A stretch of DNA of 64,000 bases from an uncultured Agathobaculum sp. (GTDB taxonomy: Bacteria > Bacillota > Clostridia > Oscillospirales > Butyricicoccaceae). Where the stretch lies: positions 1-64,000 of the forward strand of contig NZ_CALWUM010000002.1 of assembly GCF_944384765.1 (NCBI RefSeq), in the 5' to 3' direction. The position numbers were made by a program, and so were the translations under genes. Positions within the stretch are counted from its first letter, which is position 1, and every line of letters begins with the position of its first letter. Below are positions 33,830 to 42,125 of the stretch, piece after piece. A model generated the notes under the pieces. The model worked only from the letters and a program-made list of their open reading frames with translations. It had not been told where the DNA came from and ran no database searches.

Positions 33830-34048
33830 ATGAAAAAGACTTACAAAATCGAAGTAGACTGCGCCAACTGTGCCAACCTGATGGAGGATGCAGCGCGCAA
33901 GACCGCCGGTGTGCAGAGCGCTACCGTCAACTTCATGACCCAGAAGATGATTGTCGAGTTCGCGGAGGGACACGAGCCGAAGAACGTAATGCAGGACGTC
34001 TGCAAGGCCTGCAAAAAGGTCGAGCCGGACTGCGAAATTTTCCTTTGA
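33830..34048 (+). CDS. Stand-alone heavy-metal-associated (HMA) protein
   Basis: This 72-aa ferredoxin-like metal-binding domain has a CxxC site in VDCANCANLMEDAA and a second cluster near the C-terminus (CKACKKVEPDC). It starts at ATG 33830 behind GAGGAG; an in-frame start at 33788 lies inside the operator. It is the first gene of the metal operon, and the following ATPase lacks its own N-terminal HMA domain. It probably works as the separate metal-delivery domain or chaperone for that pump. Confidence 0.9.
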   Translation: MKKTYKIEVDCANCANLMEDAARKTAGVQSATVNFMTQKMIVEFAEGHEPKNVMQDVCKACKKVEPDCEIFL

Positions 34049-34155
34049 GTGTAGCAGGAAGGACCGCCTTGGAAGCAGCTGCGGACAGGGCGGTTACGTT
34101 CCATCAAAGATTAAACGATTAAGCAAATAAGAAATAATAGAAAGGGGAATCAACG

Positions 34156-36156
34156 ATGCAGGAACTGATTGTCAACCTTCTGCTCGTTGTGGTAGCGATT
34201 CTGGCGGCGGTGCTGCGCCTGATCGGGCAGCGCCCGAACAGCGGCATGACCAAAAAGCAGAAGGTGATGCTCTGGCGAATCCTTGCCGCGACCGTGCTTT
34301 TGCTGGTTTTGCAGGCACTGGGCAGCAGCGCGTTTGCGCAGCTTGGCGGCGCGGGACGCTGGGTGCGCCTAGCCTGCTATCTGATCGACTATGCGGTGAT
34401 CGGGTATGACATCCTCAGAAAGGCCGCCAAGGGCATCCGCAACGGCCAGGTTTTTGATGAAAACTTTTTGATGGCGCTGGCCACGCTGGGCGCGCTGGCG
34501 TTGGCCGTATATGAAAACGGCGATTATCTGGAGGCCATTGCGGTCATGCTGTTTTATCAGGTCGGCGAGTGGTTCCAGAGCTATGCGGTCGGCAAGAGCC
34601 GCCGCAACATCAGCGAGCTGATGGACATCCGTCCGGACTATGCCAATATCGAGCGGGACGGCAAGCTGGAAAAGGTCGATCCGGATGAAGTGGCGGTCGG
34701 CACGGTCATTGTGGTCCAGCCGGGGGAAAAGGTGCCGATCGACGGCACAGTCGAATCGGGCGCCTCGACGCTCAACACCGCCGCACTGACCGGCGAGTCG
34801 CTGCCGCGCGAGGTGAAGGCGGGCGACGAGATCATCAGCGGCTGCATCAATATGACCGGCGTGCTTCGGATCAAAACAACCAGGGAGTTCGGCGAGTCCA
34901 CGGTATCCAAAATTCTCGATCTGGTCGAGAACGCCTCGTCGCGCAAATCCAAATCCGAGGACTTTATCTCGCGCTTTGCAAAGATCTATACCCCGGCGGT
35001 ATGCTATGCGGCGCTTGCGCTTGCCATCCTGCCCCCGCTGGTGTGCATGCTCGGCATGGGGCAGGCACCGGGCTGGGAAACCTGGATTTACCGCGCGCTG
35101 ACCTTCCTCGTGGCAAGCTGTCCTTGTGCGCTGGTCATCAGCATCCCGCTCAGCTTTTTCGCGGGCATCGGCGGCGCGAGCAAGAGCGGCGTGCTCGTCA
35201 AGGGCTCCAACTATCTGGAGACCCTGTCCCAGACCAGAATCGTGGTCTTTGACAAGACCGGCACCCTGACCCAGGGTGTGTTCGAGGTCAACGGCATCCA
35301 CCACAGCGAGATGGAGAACGCCAAGCTGGTGGAATATGCCGCGCTGGCCGAGTCTGCCTCCAGCCATCCGATCAGCAAGAGTCTGCAAAAGGCCTACGGC
35401 AGGGAGATCGACCGCAGCCGCGTTTCAGACATCCAGGAGATCAGCGGCAACGGCGTGCTCGCCAAGGTAGACGGCCACGCGGTCGCCGCGGGCAATGACA
35501 AGCTGATGGATCGCCTGGGCGTGCCGTACATCAGCTGCCACAGTGTCGGCACGATCATCCACATGGCGATCGACGGCCAGTATGCCGGCCATATTGTCAT
35601 CTCGGACGTGGTCAAGCCGACCTCGGGGCAGGCGATCCGTGCGCTCAAGTCCGCCGGCGTGCGCCGGACGGTCATGCTGACCGGCGACGCGAAAAAGGTA
35701 GCCGACCATGTGGCGGCTGAGCTGGGTGTGGATCAGGTATACAGCCAGCTGCTGCCGGCGGACAAGGTCGAGAAGGTCGAAGCGCTGCTGGCGGAAAAGC
35801 CCGAAAAGGAAAAGCTCGCCTTTGTCGGCGACGGCATCAACGACGCACCGGTGCTGCGCCGCGCGGACATCGGCATTGCCATGGGTGCGATGGGATCGGA
35901 TGCGGCCATTGAAGCGGCGGACGTTGTGCTGATGGATGACGACCCGATGCAGATTGCCAAGGCGATCAAGATTTCGCGCAAGTGCCTGCGCATCGTGTAT
36001 CAGAATATCGTCGTGGCAATCGGCATTAAGCTGATCTGCCTGGCGCTGGTTGCTGTCGGACTGGCCAACATGTGGCTGGCGGTCTTTGCGGATGTCGGCG
36101 TGATGATCATCGCGGTGTTCAACGCGATCCGCGCGCTGTTTGTCAAAAATCTATGA
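34156..36156 (+). CDS. P1B-type ATPase, Zn/Cd/Pb-efflux type
   Basis: This 666-aa metal pump has the CPC motif in transmembrane helix 6 (SCPCALVIS, about residue 322), the phosphorylation motif DKTGTLT (Asp about 366), the SSHPISK nucleotide site and GDGINDAPVL. The last helices contain FADVGVMIIAVFNA, matching the Asp/Gly signature of the ZntA/CadA (P1B-2) group. The N-terminus starts in a membrane helix with no HMA domain. AAAGGGG precedes the ATG. It presumably expels Zn, Cd or Pb. Confidence 0.92.
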   Translation: MQELIVNLLLVVVAILAAVLRLIGQRPNSGMTKKQKVMLWRILAATVLLLVLQALGSSAFAQLGGAGRWVRLACYLIDYAVIGYDILRKAAKGIRNGQVFDENFLMALATLGALALAVYENGDYLEAIAVMLFYQVGEWFQSYAVGKSRRNISELMDIRPDYANIERDGKLEKVDPDEVAVGTVIVVQPGEKVPIDGTVESGASTLNTAALTGESLPREVKAGDEIISGCINMTGVLRIKTTREFGESTVSKILDLVENASSRKSKSEDFISRFAKIYTPAVCYAALALAILPPLVCMLGMGQAPGWETWIYRALTFLVASCPCALVISIPLSFFAGIGGASKSGVLVKGSNYLETLSQTRIVVFDKTGTLTQGVFEVNGIHHSEMENAKLVEYAALAESASSHPISKSLQKAYGREIDRSRVSDIQEISGNGVLAKVDGHAVAAGNDKLMDRLGVPYISCHSVGTIIHMAIDGQYAGHIVISDVVKPTSGQAIRALKSAGVRRTVMLTGDAKKVADHVAAELGVDQVYSQLLPADKVEKVEALLAEKPEKEKLAFVGDGINDAPVLRRADIGIAMGAMGSDAAIEAADVVLMDDDPMQIAKAIKISRKCLRIVYQNIVVAIGIKLICLALVAVGLANMWLAVFADVGVMIIAVFNAIRALFVKNL

Positions 36157-36518
36157 GCACTGCTGTGCAGCAAGCAAGCGGTTTGCAGCCCGGCGCCCTG
36201 CCGCAGGGCAGGACGCTGGACGACCTGACGCAGCTGTTCAAGGCGCTGGGCGACCCATCGCGCGTCCGGATCATGTTCCGGCTGTTTACTGCGGAAGCCT
36301 GTGTCAGTGAGATTGCGCAGGCGGTGCAGTTGTCCGGTTCCGCGGTTTCTCACCACCTGCACATCCTGCGGATGAACGGGCTGGTACAGCGGCACCGGCG
36401 CGGCAAGCGCATCCTGTATCAAATGGACGACGCGCACGTGCGCGCGATCCTGGCACAAGGCTGTGACCATATTCGTGAGAAACAGAACGGAAGGCAGACA
36501 GAATCGTGCCGCCGATGA
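36153..36518 (+). CDS. Second ArsR/SmtB-family regulator
   Basis: The 121-aa winged-helix repressor has LGDPSRVRIMFRLF, ACVSEIAQAVQLSGSAVSHH and LHILRMNGLVQRHRRGKR. The ATG at 36153 overlaps the ATPase stop (ATGA), so it is translationally coupled as the last gene of the metal operon. One Cys sits in the helix 3 region and a Cys near the C-terminus (QGCDHI) could join a metal site. Two different ArsR proteins thus flank one pump. Confidence 0.88.
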   Translation: MSTAVQQASGLQPGALPQGRTLDDLTQLFKALGDPSRVRIMFRLFTAEACVSEIAQAVQLSGSAVSHHLHILRMNGLVQRHRRGKRILYQMDDAHVRAILAQGCDHIREKQNGRQTESCRR

Positions 36519-36524
36519 AAAACA

Positions 36525-36563
36525 GGACCCGGAAACCCCATCACAAGTGGGTGTTTTCGGGTC
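36525..36563 (+). terminator. Hairpin ending the metal operon
   Basis: GACCCGGAAACCCC pairs imperfectly with GGGTGTTTTCGGGTC around a short loop. The T tract is weak. Confidence 0.6.
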
Positions 36564-36643
36564 ATGCCTGTTTCATGGACCCCAGGCAGCAGATGTGGAA
36601 TTATCCATGCCGAAAATGTATGAAAAAAGATATAGGATAGGTA

Positions 36644-36673
36644 TTAGACATCGGTTAAACGCTATTTTATAAT
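36644..36673 (+). promoter_or_regulatory. Promoter of the flavodoxin module
   Basis: TTAGAC (36644-36649), an 18-bp spacer and TATAAT (36668-36673), 79 bases before the first flavodoxin lipoprotein. Confidence 0.72.
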
Positions 36674-36752
36674 GGAAACAGGAAGGGATTTGTAAAAAAG
36701 CCGGTTCCGCTTGTTCGGCAGACCGGCACAACGGAAACAGGAGGCGGCACAG

Positions 36753-37811
36753 ATGAAACAAGCACTTTCCTTTCTTTTGACACTCGCCATGCTATGCACC
36801 TTAGCGGCGTGCGGCAGCGGGAGCGAGGCGGAACAGACGCCGCTGAACAGCGGGCAGGCGGCATCGGACACAGCTGAGGCGGCACAGGAGGCCGGGCAAG
36901 AGGGCAAGGTGCTGGTCGCGTATTTCTCATGGGCGGATAATGCCGCCCTGACGGACGACGTGGATGCAGTTACGTCCCCGAGCGTGGTCTCGCCGGGCAA
37001 TGTGCAGCAGCTTGCAGGCTGGGTGCAGCAGGTGACCGGGGGCGACCTGTTCGCTATCCAGGTTACCGACCCTTATCCGAGTGATTGGGATGCCTGTCTG
37101 GAGCGTGCCAATGAAGAGCGCGGCGCGGATGCCCGCCCGGCGCTGACCGCACATGTGGACAATATCGATCAGTACAGCACGGTGTTTCTCGGCTACCCCA
37201 ACTGGTGGTACGGCGTGCCGATGCCGCTGCTCAGCTTTTTGGAGCAAAACGACCTTTCGGGCAAGCAGGTTTATCTGTTCTGCTCGCATGGCACAGGCGG
37301 GCTGGCAAACAGCGTGGAGCAAATTCGCGCGGCAGCGCCGGACGCGGCGATCTCGGACGACATCTTCGACTGTTTTGAAGAAGAGGCAGCCGGTTCCCAG
37401 CAGGCGGTGCAGGATTGGGTGCGCAGCCTGGGCTTCGGCGCGTCAGAAAACGCAGAGGACAGCGCGCGGCAGATCGCTGTGCATGTGGGAGACGATACGA
37501 TAGTCTGTGCACTCAACGACAGCAGCGCTGCGGATTCCCTGTATGCACAGCTGCCGCTGACTGTTGCAGTGGAGGATTACAGCGACAACGAGAAGATCTT
37601 CTATCCGCCATCGGCTCTCGACACTGCGGATACGCCGCCCGCACAGGGCGGGGCGGGCACGCTGGCCTATTATGCGCCCTGGGGCGACGTAGTGTTTTTC
37701 TACGGCGATTACAGCGAAAATCCGTCCCTGTACGCACTCGGTCAGGTGGTATCCGGCGCGGAGCGGATCGAGGCGATGTCCGGCACGATCACAATCGAAG
37801 CAGTTGCATAA
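36753..37811 (+). CDS. Lipoprotein with flavodoxin and cyclophilin-like domains
   Basis: This 352-aa exported protein has a lipobox (LCTLAACGSG; lipid-modified Cys near residue 20), a low-complexity linker, a flavodoxin-like fold (VLVAYFSWADN, GYPNWWYGVPMPLLSFLE, CSHGTGG) and a C-terminal cyclophilin-like domain (residues about 240-352). The FMN phosphate loop deviates from the SGNT pattern (ADNAAL), so cofactor binding may be altered. Start ATG 36753 follows AGGAGG. It forms a tight cluster with a second flavodoxin lipoprotein and a DUF4405 membrane protein, suggesting surface redox chemistry. Confidence 0.85.
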   Translation: MKQALSFLLTLAMLCTLAACGSGSEAEQTPLNSGQAASDTAEAAQEAGQEGKVLVAYFSWADNAALTDDVDAVTSPSVVSPGNVQQLAGWVQQVTGGDLFAIQVTDPYPSDWDACLERANEERGADARPALTAHVDNIDQYSTVFLGYPNWWYGVPMPLLSFLEQNDLSGKQVYLFCSHGTGGLANSVEQIRAAAPDAAISDDIFDCFEEEAAGSQQAVQDWVRSLGFGASENAEDSARQIAVHVGDDTIVCALNDSSAADSLYAQLPLTVAVEDYSDNEKIFYPPSALDTADTPPAQGGAGTLAYYAPWGDVVFFYGDYSENPSLYALGQVVSGAERIEAMSGTITIEAVA

Positions 37812-37843
37812 CGAGCCGCATCACACAGAACGAAAGAATTGGA

Positions 37844-38482
37844 TTGAAAAAATGGATAACCCTTTTGCTGGCCATGACCATGGTGCTGGGCCTGACCGCG
37901 TGCAGCGGGACAGCCGCATCGGAAAACAGCAGCGCGCAAACGCCCAGTGCACCGGAAGAAACATCTGCCGAAGCGCAAACGACAGCGCCTTCCGCGGCGG
38001 CGGACAGCAGCACGCTGATCGCTTATTTTTCCTGGTCGGGCAACACCGCGCAGATGGCGCAGATGATTGCGGACGAGACCGGCGGCACGCTGTTTGAGAT
38101 TCAGCCGGCAACGCCCTATACGGAGGATTATGACACATTGCTGGACGTGGCGCAGCAGGAACAGGCGGAAAACGCCCGTCCGGCGCTCGCCGCGCAGGTG
38201 GAGAGCTGGGACAGCTATGACGTGGTCTTTGTGGGCTATCCCGACTGGTGGGGTGACGCGCCCATGCTGATCTATTCTTTCCTGGAAGCCTATGACTGGC
38301 AGGGAAAAACACTCATTCCGTTTTGCACAAGCGGCGGCAGCGGCTTTGGCCGCAGCCTGGATCAGCTGGCGGACAGCGCCCCGGGCGCGGAAATTCTGGA
38401 GGGCCTGCATATCAATGGTGACAGCGTTGCAGATGCGGCGGACGAAGTCGCATCCTGGATTGCCGGCCTGCCGCTGGCATGA
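37844..38482 (+). CDS. Flavodoxin-domain lipoprotein
   Basis: This 212-aa lipoprotein starts at TTG 37844 (KKWITLLLAM, lipobox GLTACSG) with only a weak ribosome binding site. A Ser/Thr/Ala-rich linker leads to a flavodoxin fold with an intact phosphate loop (YFSWSGNTAQMAQMI), GYPDWWGDAPM and CTSGGSGFG. It should bind FMN outside the membrane. It lacks the cyclophilin-like domain of its neighbour. Its stop overlaps the first possible ATG of the next gene, which indicates an operon. Confidence 0.88.
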   Translation: MKKWITLLLAMTMVLGLTACSGTAASENSSAQTPSAPEETSAEAQTTAPSAAADSSTLIAYFSWSGNTAQMAQMIADETGGTLFEIQPATPYTEDYDTLLDVAQQEQAENARPALAAQVESWDSYDVVFVGYPDWWGDAPMLIYSFLEAYDWQGKTLIPFCTSGGSGFGRSLDQLADSAPGAEILEGLHINGDSVADAADEVASWIAGLPLA

Positions 38483-38505
38483 CCGGACAAAGAGGAGAGA
38501 GGACT

Positions 38506-39195
38506 GTGCCCAAAGCCATGGCAAAGATTATCCTGGACGTGCTGATGACGCTCGCCCTGTTGTTTCTGATGGGTTATCCGTTCTGGGGAGATGCCCTGCA
38601 CGAATGGGCGGGTGTGGGGATGCTGGTGCTGTTCCTCGCACATCATATCCTGAACGGCAGCTGGCATAAAAACCTGTTGCATGGGCGGTATCCGCCGTTC
38701 CACGTGCTTATGACGGCAGTGGATGCGCTGCTGCTGCTCGCCATGCTCGCGCTGATGGTGAGCGGGATCATGCTGTCCAATCACGTTTTTGCGTTTCTCG
38801 ACCTGCACGGCGGTTTGTCATTTGCGCGCCTGCTGCACATGGCGGGTTCTTATTGGGCCTTTGTGCTGACGGCGCTGCACCTTGGCCTGCACTGGGCCAT
38901 GATCCTGCAGCGGCTTGGGCGTGCCCTGCACCGTGGTCAGGCGGGCAAAACCTGCCGGACCCTGCTGCGGCTGGCTGGCGCGGCCGTTGCGGTGTATGGG
39001 CTGACTGCGTTTTTCCGCCGCGGTCTGCCAACCTATTTGTTCATGCAGACACATTTTGTGTTTTTCGATTTCAGCGAACCGATTGCACTGTTTTATGTGG
39101 ATTATCTGGCCATGATGGGCGCATTTGTATTTCTCGCCCATTATGCGGGACGGCTGCTGCAAAAAATATCGGCAAAACAGAAAAACGCCCGCTGA
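38506..39195 (+). CDS. DUF4405-type membrane protein (cytochrome b-like)
   Basis: This 229-aa protein has about six hydrophobic helices and paired His in helices (LFLAHHILNGSWHKN, LLHMAGSYWAFVLTALHLGLHW), as in four-helix di-haem or quinone-oxidising membrane cytochromes. The GTG at 38506 behind AGAGGAG is preferred; an ATG at 38479 overlaps the previous stop. Together with two surface flavodoxins it could pass electrons across the membrane to FMN proteins. Haem binding is an inference from the His pattern. Confidence 0.78.
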   Translation: MPKAMAKIILDVLMTLALLFLMGYPFWGDALHEWAGVGMLVLFLAHHILNGSWHKNLLHGRYPPFHVLMTAVDALLLLAMLALMVSGIMLSNHVFAFLDLHGGLSFARLLHMAGSYWAFVLTALHLGLHWAMILQRLGRALHRGQAGKTCRTLLRLAGAAVAVYGLTAFFRRGLPTYLFMQTHFVFFDFSEPIALFYVDYLAMMGAFVFLAHYAGRLLQKISAKQKNAR

Positions 39196-39209
39196 GCGGA
39201 CGGATAAGC

Positions 39210-39254
39210 AATGCGCAGGGACGTGCGGCTTTGGCCGGACAGTCCCTGCGCATT
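39210..39254. terminator. Bidirectional terminator between convergent genes
   Basis: AATGCGCAGGGA (39210-39221) pairs with TCCCTGCGCATT (39243-39254). It separates the flavodoxin module from the oppositely transcribed ATPase. Confidence 0.7.
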
Positions 39255-39344
39255 TACGTATGGATCGGCTGGCTTGAAGCATGGTGGGCGGGCCTCTGTC
39301 TATTTCTGCTGTGTCACCCTACGGCGCAAGGACATTGCCTGTGG

Positions 39345-41237
39345 TCATGTAAATTTGCGGTCGTACAGCAGTGCGGCGATCAGGACCACCAGACAGGAGC
39401 CTGCATTGTGCACGAGCGCCCCGGTGGTCGGGGTGAGCAGCTCGAGCAGCGAAAGCGCGATGGCGGCGGCATTGATGCACATGGACAGTGTGATGCTCAG
39501 CTTGATGGTGGCAACCGTGGCGTTGGACAGGCGCTTGAGATAGGGGATTTTGGAAATATCATCGCTCATCAGCGCGATGTCCGCCGCCTCTACGGCGATA
39601 TCGCTTCCCATGCTGCCCATCGCCACGCCAACGTCCGCCGTTTTGAGTGCGGGCGCATCGTTGACCCCATCGCCGATCATACACACGGTGTGTCCATCCG
39701 CTTGCAGCTGTTCGAGATGCCGGACTTTTTCCGCGGGCAGCAGCCCGGCGTGTACCGCCGTGATACCCGCTTGCGCGGCAAAATACGCGGCGGTTTGCGG
39801 ATTATCCCCGGTGAGCAGCACCGCATCTGTGTGCATCCCGCGCAGGCGGGAGACCATCTCCCGGGCCGCCGGGCGCAGCACGTCGGACAGAGCGATCACG
39901 CCGATGCACTGCCCGTCCCGCGCGACCAGGATGGATGCTTTGCCCGCGGCGCGCAGCGGCTCCAGCTGTGCGCGGACGGGTGCCCCGATGTGAATTCCAT
40001 GCGCCAGCAGATAGGCCTCGTTGCCGCAGAGCAGCTCGCTGCCTGAAACGGATGCGTAAACGCCCCGCCCGGCCTCCATCCGAAAGGCATCCGACGGCGC
40101 GACCGGCAGGCCGCGCGTTTGGGCGCAGTCGACGATTGCCTTCCCAAGCGGATGCTCGCTCTTGCCCTCCGCGCTGGCCGCCAGTGTGAGAAGCTCGTTT
40201 TCTGTCATGCCGGGCTGCAGCGGGATCACATCGCTGACCGCCAGCCGTCCATAGGTCAGCGTGCCGGTCTTGTCAAACGCGATGGTGTCCACCTTTCCCA
40301 TCTTTTCCAGCGCTTCACCGGACTTGATGATCACACCGTGCTTGGTCGCCTGCCCGATGGCAGCCATGATTGCTGTGGGCGTCGCCAGCACCAGGGCGCA
40401 GGGACAAAACACAACCAGCACGGTCACAGCGGTTACGATATGCCCGGTAAACACATAAGCGCCGATCGCAATGAGCAGCGCCGCCGGGACCAGCCAGCTG
40501 GCAGCCCGGTCCGCAATGCGCTGCATGGGCGCCTGCTTGTTTTCCGCTTGCTGCACCATGCGGATGAGCTTTTGCAGCGAGCTGTCCTCGCCCACCCGGG
40601 TCGCTGTGATGTCGATCGAACCAAAGCGGTTGATGGTGCCGCAGAATACGGTATCCCCTGTACTTTTGTCCACCGGCAGGCTTTCCCCGGTCATGATCGA
40701 CTGATCCACCGAGGTCTCGCCGCTGCGGATGGTAGCGTCCACCGGGATGGTCTCGCCGGGCAGAATGCGCAGCACATCGCCGCGGCGGATCGCATCAGCG
40801 GGGATGATTTCTTCACGGCCGTCCCGGATGCGGCGCCCCTGCGTGGGCGCGAGCCGGATGAGACTGTGCAGCCCCTTTTTGGCGCGGTTGGTGGTCGCCT
40901 CCTCAAGCAGTGCGCCGATCGCCATGATGAAAGCCACCTCGCCGGCGGCAAACAGATCGCCAATGGCGATGGCTGCAAACATGGCAATGGAAATCAGCAG
41001 CGCGGAGGAGATTTTGCTGATGCCGGGATTGTGGACGATGCGCCACACCGCGAGATAGAGCAGGGGAATGCCGCTGATGACCACAGTCACCCAGGCGGGG
41101 TCGATCGGGAAAACGGCGAGCGACGGCGGGCTATCCCATCCCGCTGCCAGATGCGGGATCAGGTCAAACAGCAGGAAAACGCCGGCCACAATGGTCATCG
41201 GCAGACCAGCCAGACAGTCGTTGATCTTTTTGAGCAT
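39345..41237 (-). CDS. P1B-type heavy-metal-translocating ATPase (second)
   Basis: This 630-aa pump has the FCPCALVLATPTA motif, DKTGTLT, the SEHPLGKAIVD nucleotide site and GDGVNDAPAL. The last helices carry TGALVHNAGSCLVV rather than the ADVG of the other pump here, so its metal may differ. No N-terminal HMA domain is present; the protein begins with MLKKINDCLAG and enters the membrane soon after. The ATG at 41237 follows GGGAGGG; the longer frame to 41711 runs through the divergent promoter. It is transcribed away from a TetR gene. Confidence 0.9.
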   Translation of the reverse strand: MLKKINDCLAGLPMTIVAGVFLLFDLIPHLAAGWDSPPSLAVFPIDPAWVTVVISGIPLLYLAVWRIVHNPGISKISSALLISIAMFAAIAIGDLFAAGEVAFIMAIGALLEEATTNRAKKGLHSLIRLAPTQGRRIRDGREEIIPADAIRRGDVLRILPGETIPVDATIRSGETSVDQSIMTGESLPVDKSTGDTVFCGTINRFGSIDITATRVGEDSSLQKLIRMVQQAENKQAPMQRIADRAASWLVPAALLIAIGAYVFTGHIVTAVTVLVVFCPCALVLATPTAIMAAIGQATKHGVIIKSGEALEKMGKVDTIAFDKTGTLTYGRLAVSDVIPLQPGMTENELLTLAASAEGKSEHPLGKAIVDCAQTRGLPVAPSDAFRMEAGRGVYASVSGSELLCGNEAYLLAHGIHIGAPVRAQLEPLRAAGKASILVARDGQCIGVIALSDVLRPAAREMVSRLRGMHTDAVLLTGDNPQTAAYFAAQAGITAVHAGLLPAEKVRHLEQLQADGHTVCMIGDGVNDAPALKTADVGVAMGSMGSDIAVEAADIALMSDDISKIPYLKRLSNATVATIKLSITLSMCINAAAIALSLLELLTPTTGALVHNAGSCLVVLIAALLYDRKFT

Positions 41238-41270
41238 GAAAATCCCTCCCAAAGCGCCGCCCGGCCCGGC

Positions 41271-41328
41271 TTGACATGCGCGGCGCCGCGGCATACAATA
41301 GATAAGAAAGCAAACACTTTGTTCGCTT
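41271..41328 (+). promoter_or_regulatory. tetR promoter and palindromic operator
   Basis: TTGACA (41271-41276), a 17-bp spacer and TACAAT (41294-41299) drive the rightward TetR gene. The near-perfect inverted repeat AAGCAAACA-CTT-TGTTCGCTT (41308-41328) sits at the expected start and between the divergent genes, suiting TetR control of itself and the ATPase. Confidence 0.78.
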
Positions 41329-41423
41329 TTATTGTATCGAATTGCGCAGTGGCGCACAACGGATAATTCGCGCAGGCTGTATCTTAGGGAACAGTTTGGA
41401 CAAAATGTTCGGGAGGGAGCAGG

Positions 41424-42014
41424 ATGGACCGGCGCCAGCAAAAGACAAGGGCCGCGATTCTGGCAGCGTTCAGCGCGCTGCTGGCCGAGCGGAGTTACAA
41501 CAAGATCACGGTGCAGCAGATCATTGACCGGGCCAATGTCGGCCGGACCACATTTTACGACCACTTTGCAACCCGGGATGACCTGCTCAAAACGCTCTGC
41601 CAAGAGCTGTTCGGCCATATCATCGAAACCGCGGCGGACCGCACGCATACGCACGGCCTGTCGATGGAGGGGAATGCGCCGCATTCGGTATTCTGTCACC
41701 TGCTGCAGCATCTGCAGGAGAACGATAATAACATCCTGGGCCTGCTGACCTGCGAGAGCAGCGAGGTGTTCTTGCGGTACTTCAAGGACAGCCTAAACGA
41801 TCTGATCCAGGCGCAGTTTATCGCCCCGGATCAAGGCTGCGGTGCTGGCAGCGCGCCGCCGCGGGATTTTCTGGTCAACCATATCTCGGGCAGCTTTGTC
41901 GAGATGGTGCTCTGGTGGCTCAAGGGCGGCGCAAAACAGACCCCGGAGGAACTGGACCGGTATTTCCGCGCGGTGATCGAGCCCGCGCTGCTGTATTTGA
42001 AGCCGGGGACATAA
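41424..42014 (+). CDS. TetR-family regulator
   Basis: The 196-aa regulator has an N-terminal HTH (AAILAAFSALLAERSYNKIT then VQQIIDRANVGRTTFYDHF) and a helical C-terminal domain with SGSFVEMVLWWLKGG, typical of the TetR_C_33-like group in Firmicutes. GGGAGGGAG precedes the ATG. It is divergent from the second metal ATPase and followed by a flavin oxidoreductase, so its target could be either or both. Confidence 0.9.
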   Translation: MDRRQQKTRAAILAAFSALLAERSYNKITVQQIIDRANVGRTTFYDHFATRDDLLKTLCQELFGHIIETAADRTHTHGLSMEGNAPHSVFCHLLQHLQENDNNILGLLTCESSEVFLRYFKDSLNDLIQAQFIAPDQGCGAGSAPPRDFLVNHISGSFVEMVLWWLKGGAKQTPEELDRYFRAVIEPALLYLKPGT

Positions 42015-42071
42015 GCCGCCGCCCGCCGCGTCCCGGCGTTTTTTCGCAAGGAAACGCTATCCGCGCGGCAA

Positions 42072-42086
42072 AAAATCTGGTATACT
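42072..42086 (+). promoter_or_regulatory. Possible extended -10 promoter of the flavin oxidoreductase
   Basis: TGG-TATACT (42078-42086) has the TGn extension, and no good -35 is visible. Confidence 0.45.
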
Positions 42087-42125
42087 GTTGCCAGTAAATC
42101 ATACAATCAGGGGAAGTGTTGATCC

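Noticed and set aside
41238..41711. N-terminal extension of the second P-type ATPase
   Set aside because: The added residues run through the divergent promoter, the operator and the start of tetR; ATG 41237 has GGGAGGG upstream.
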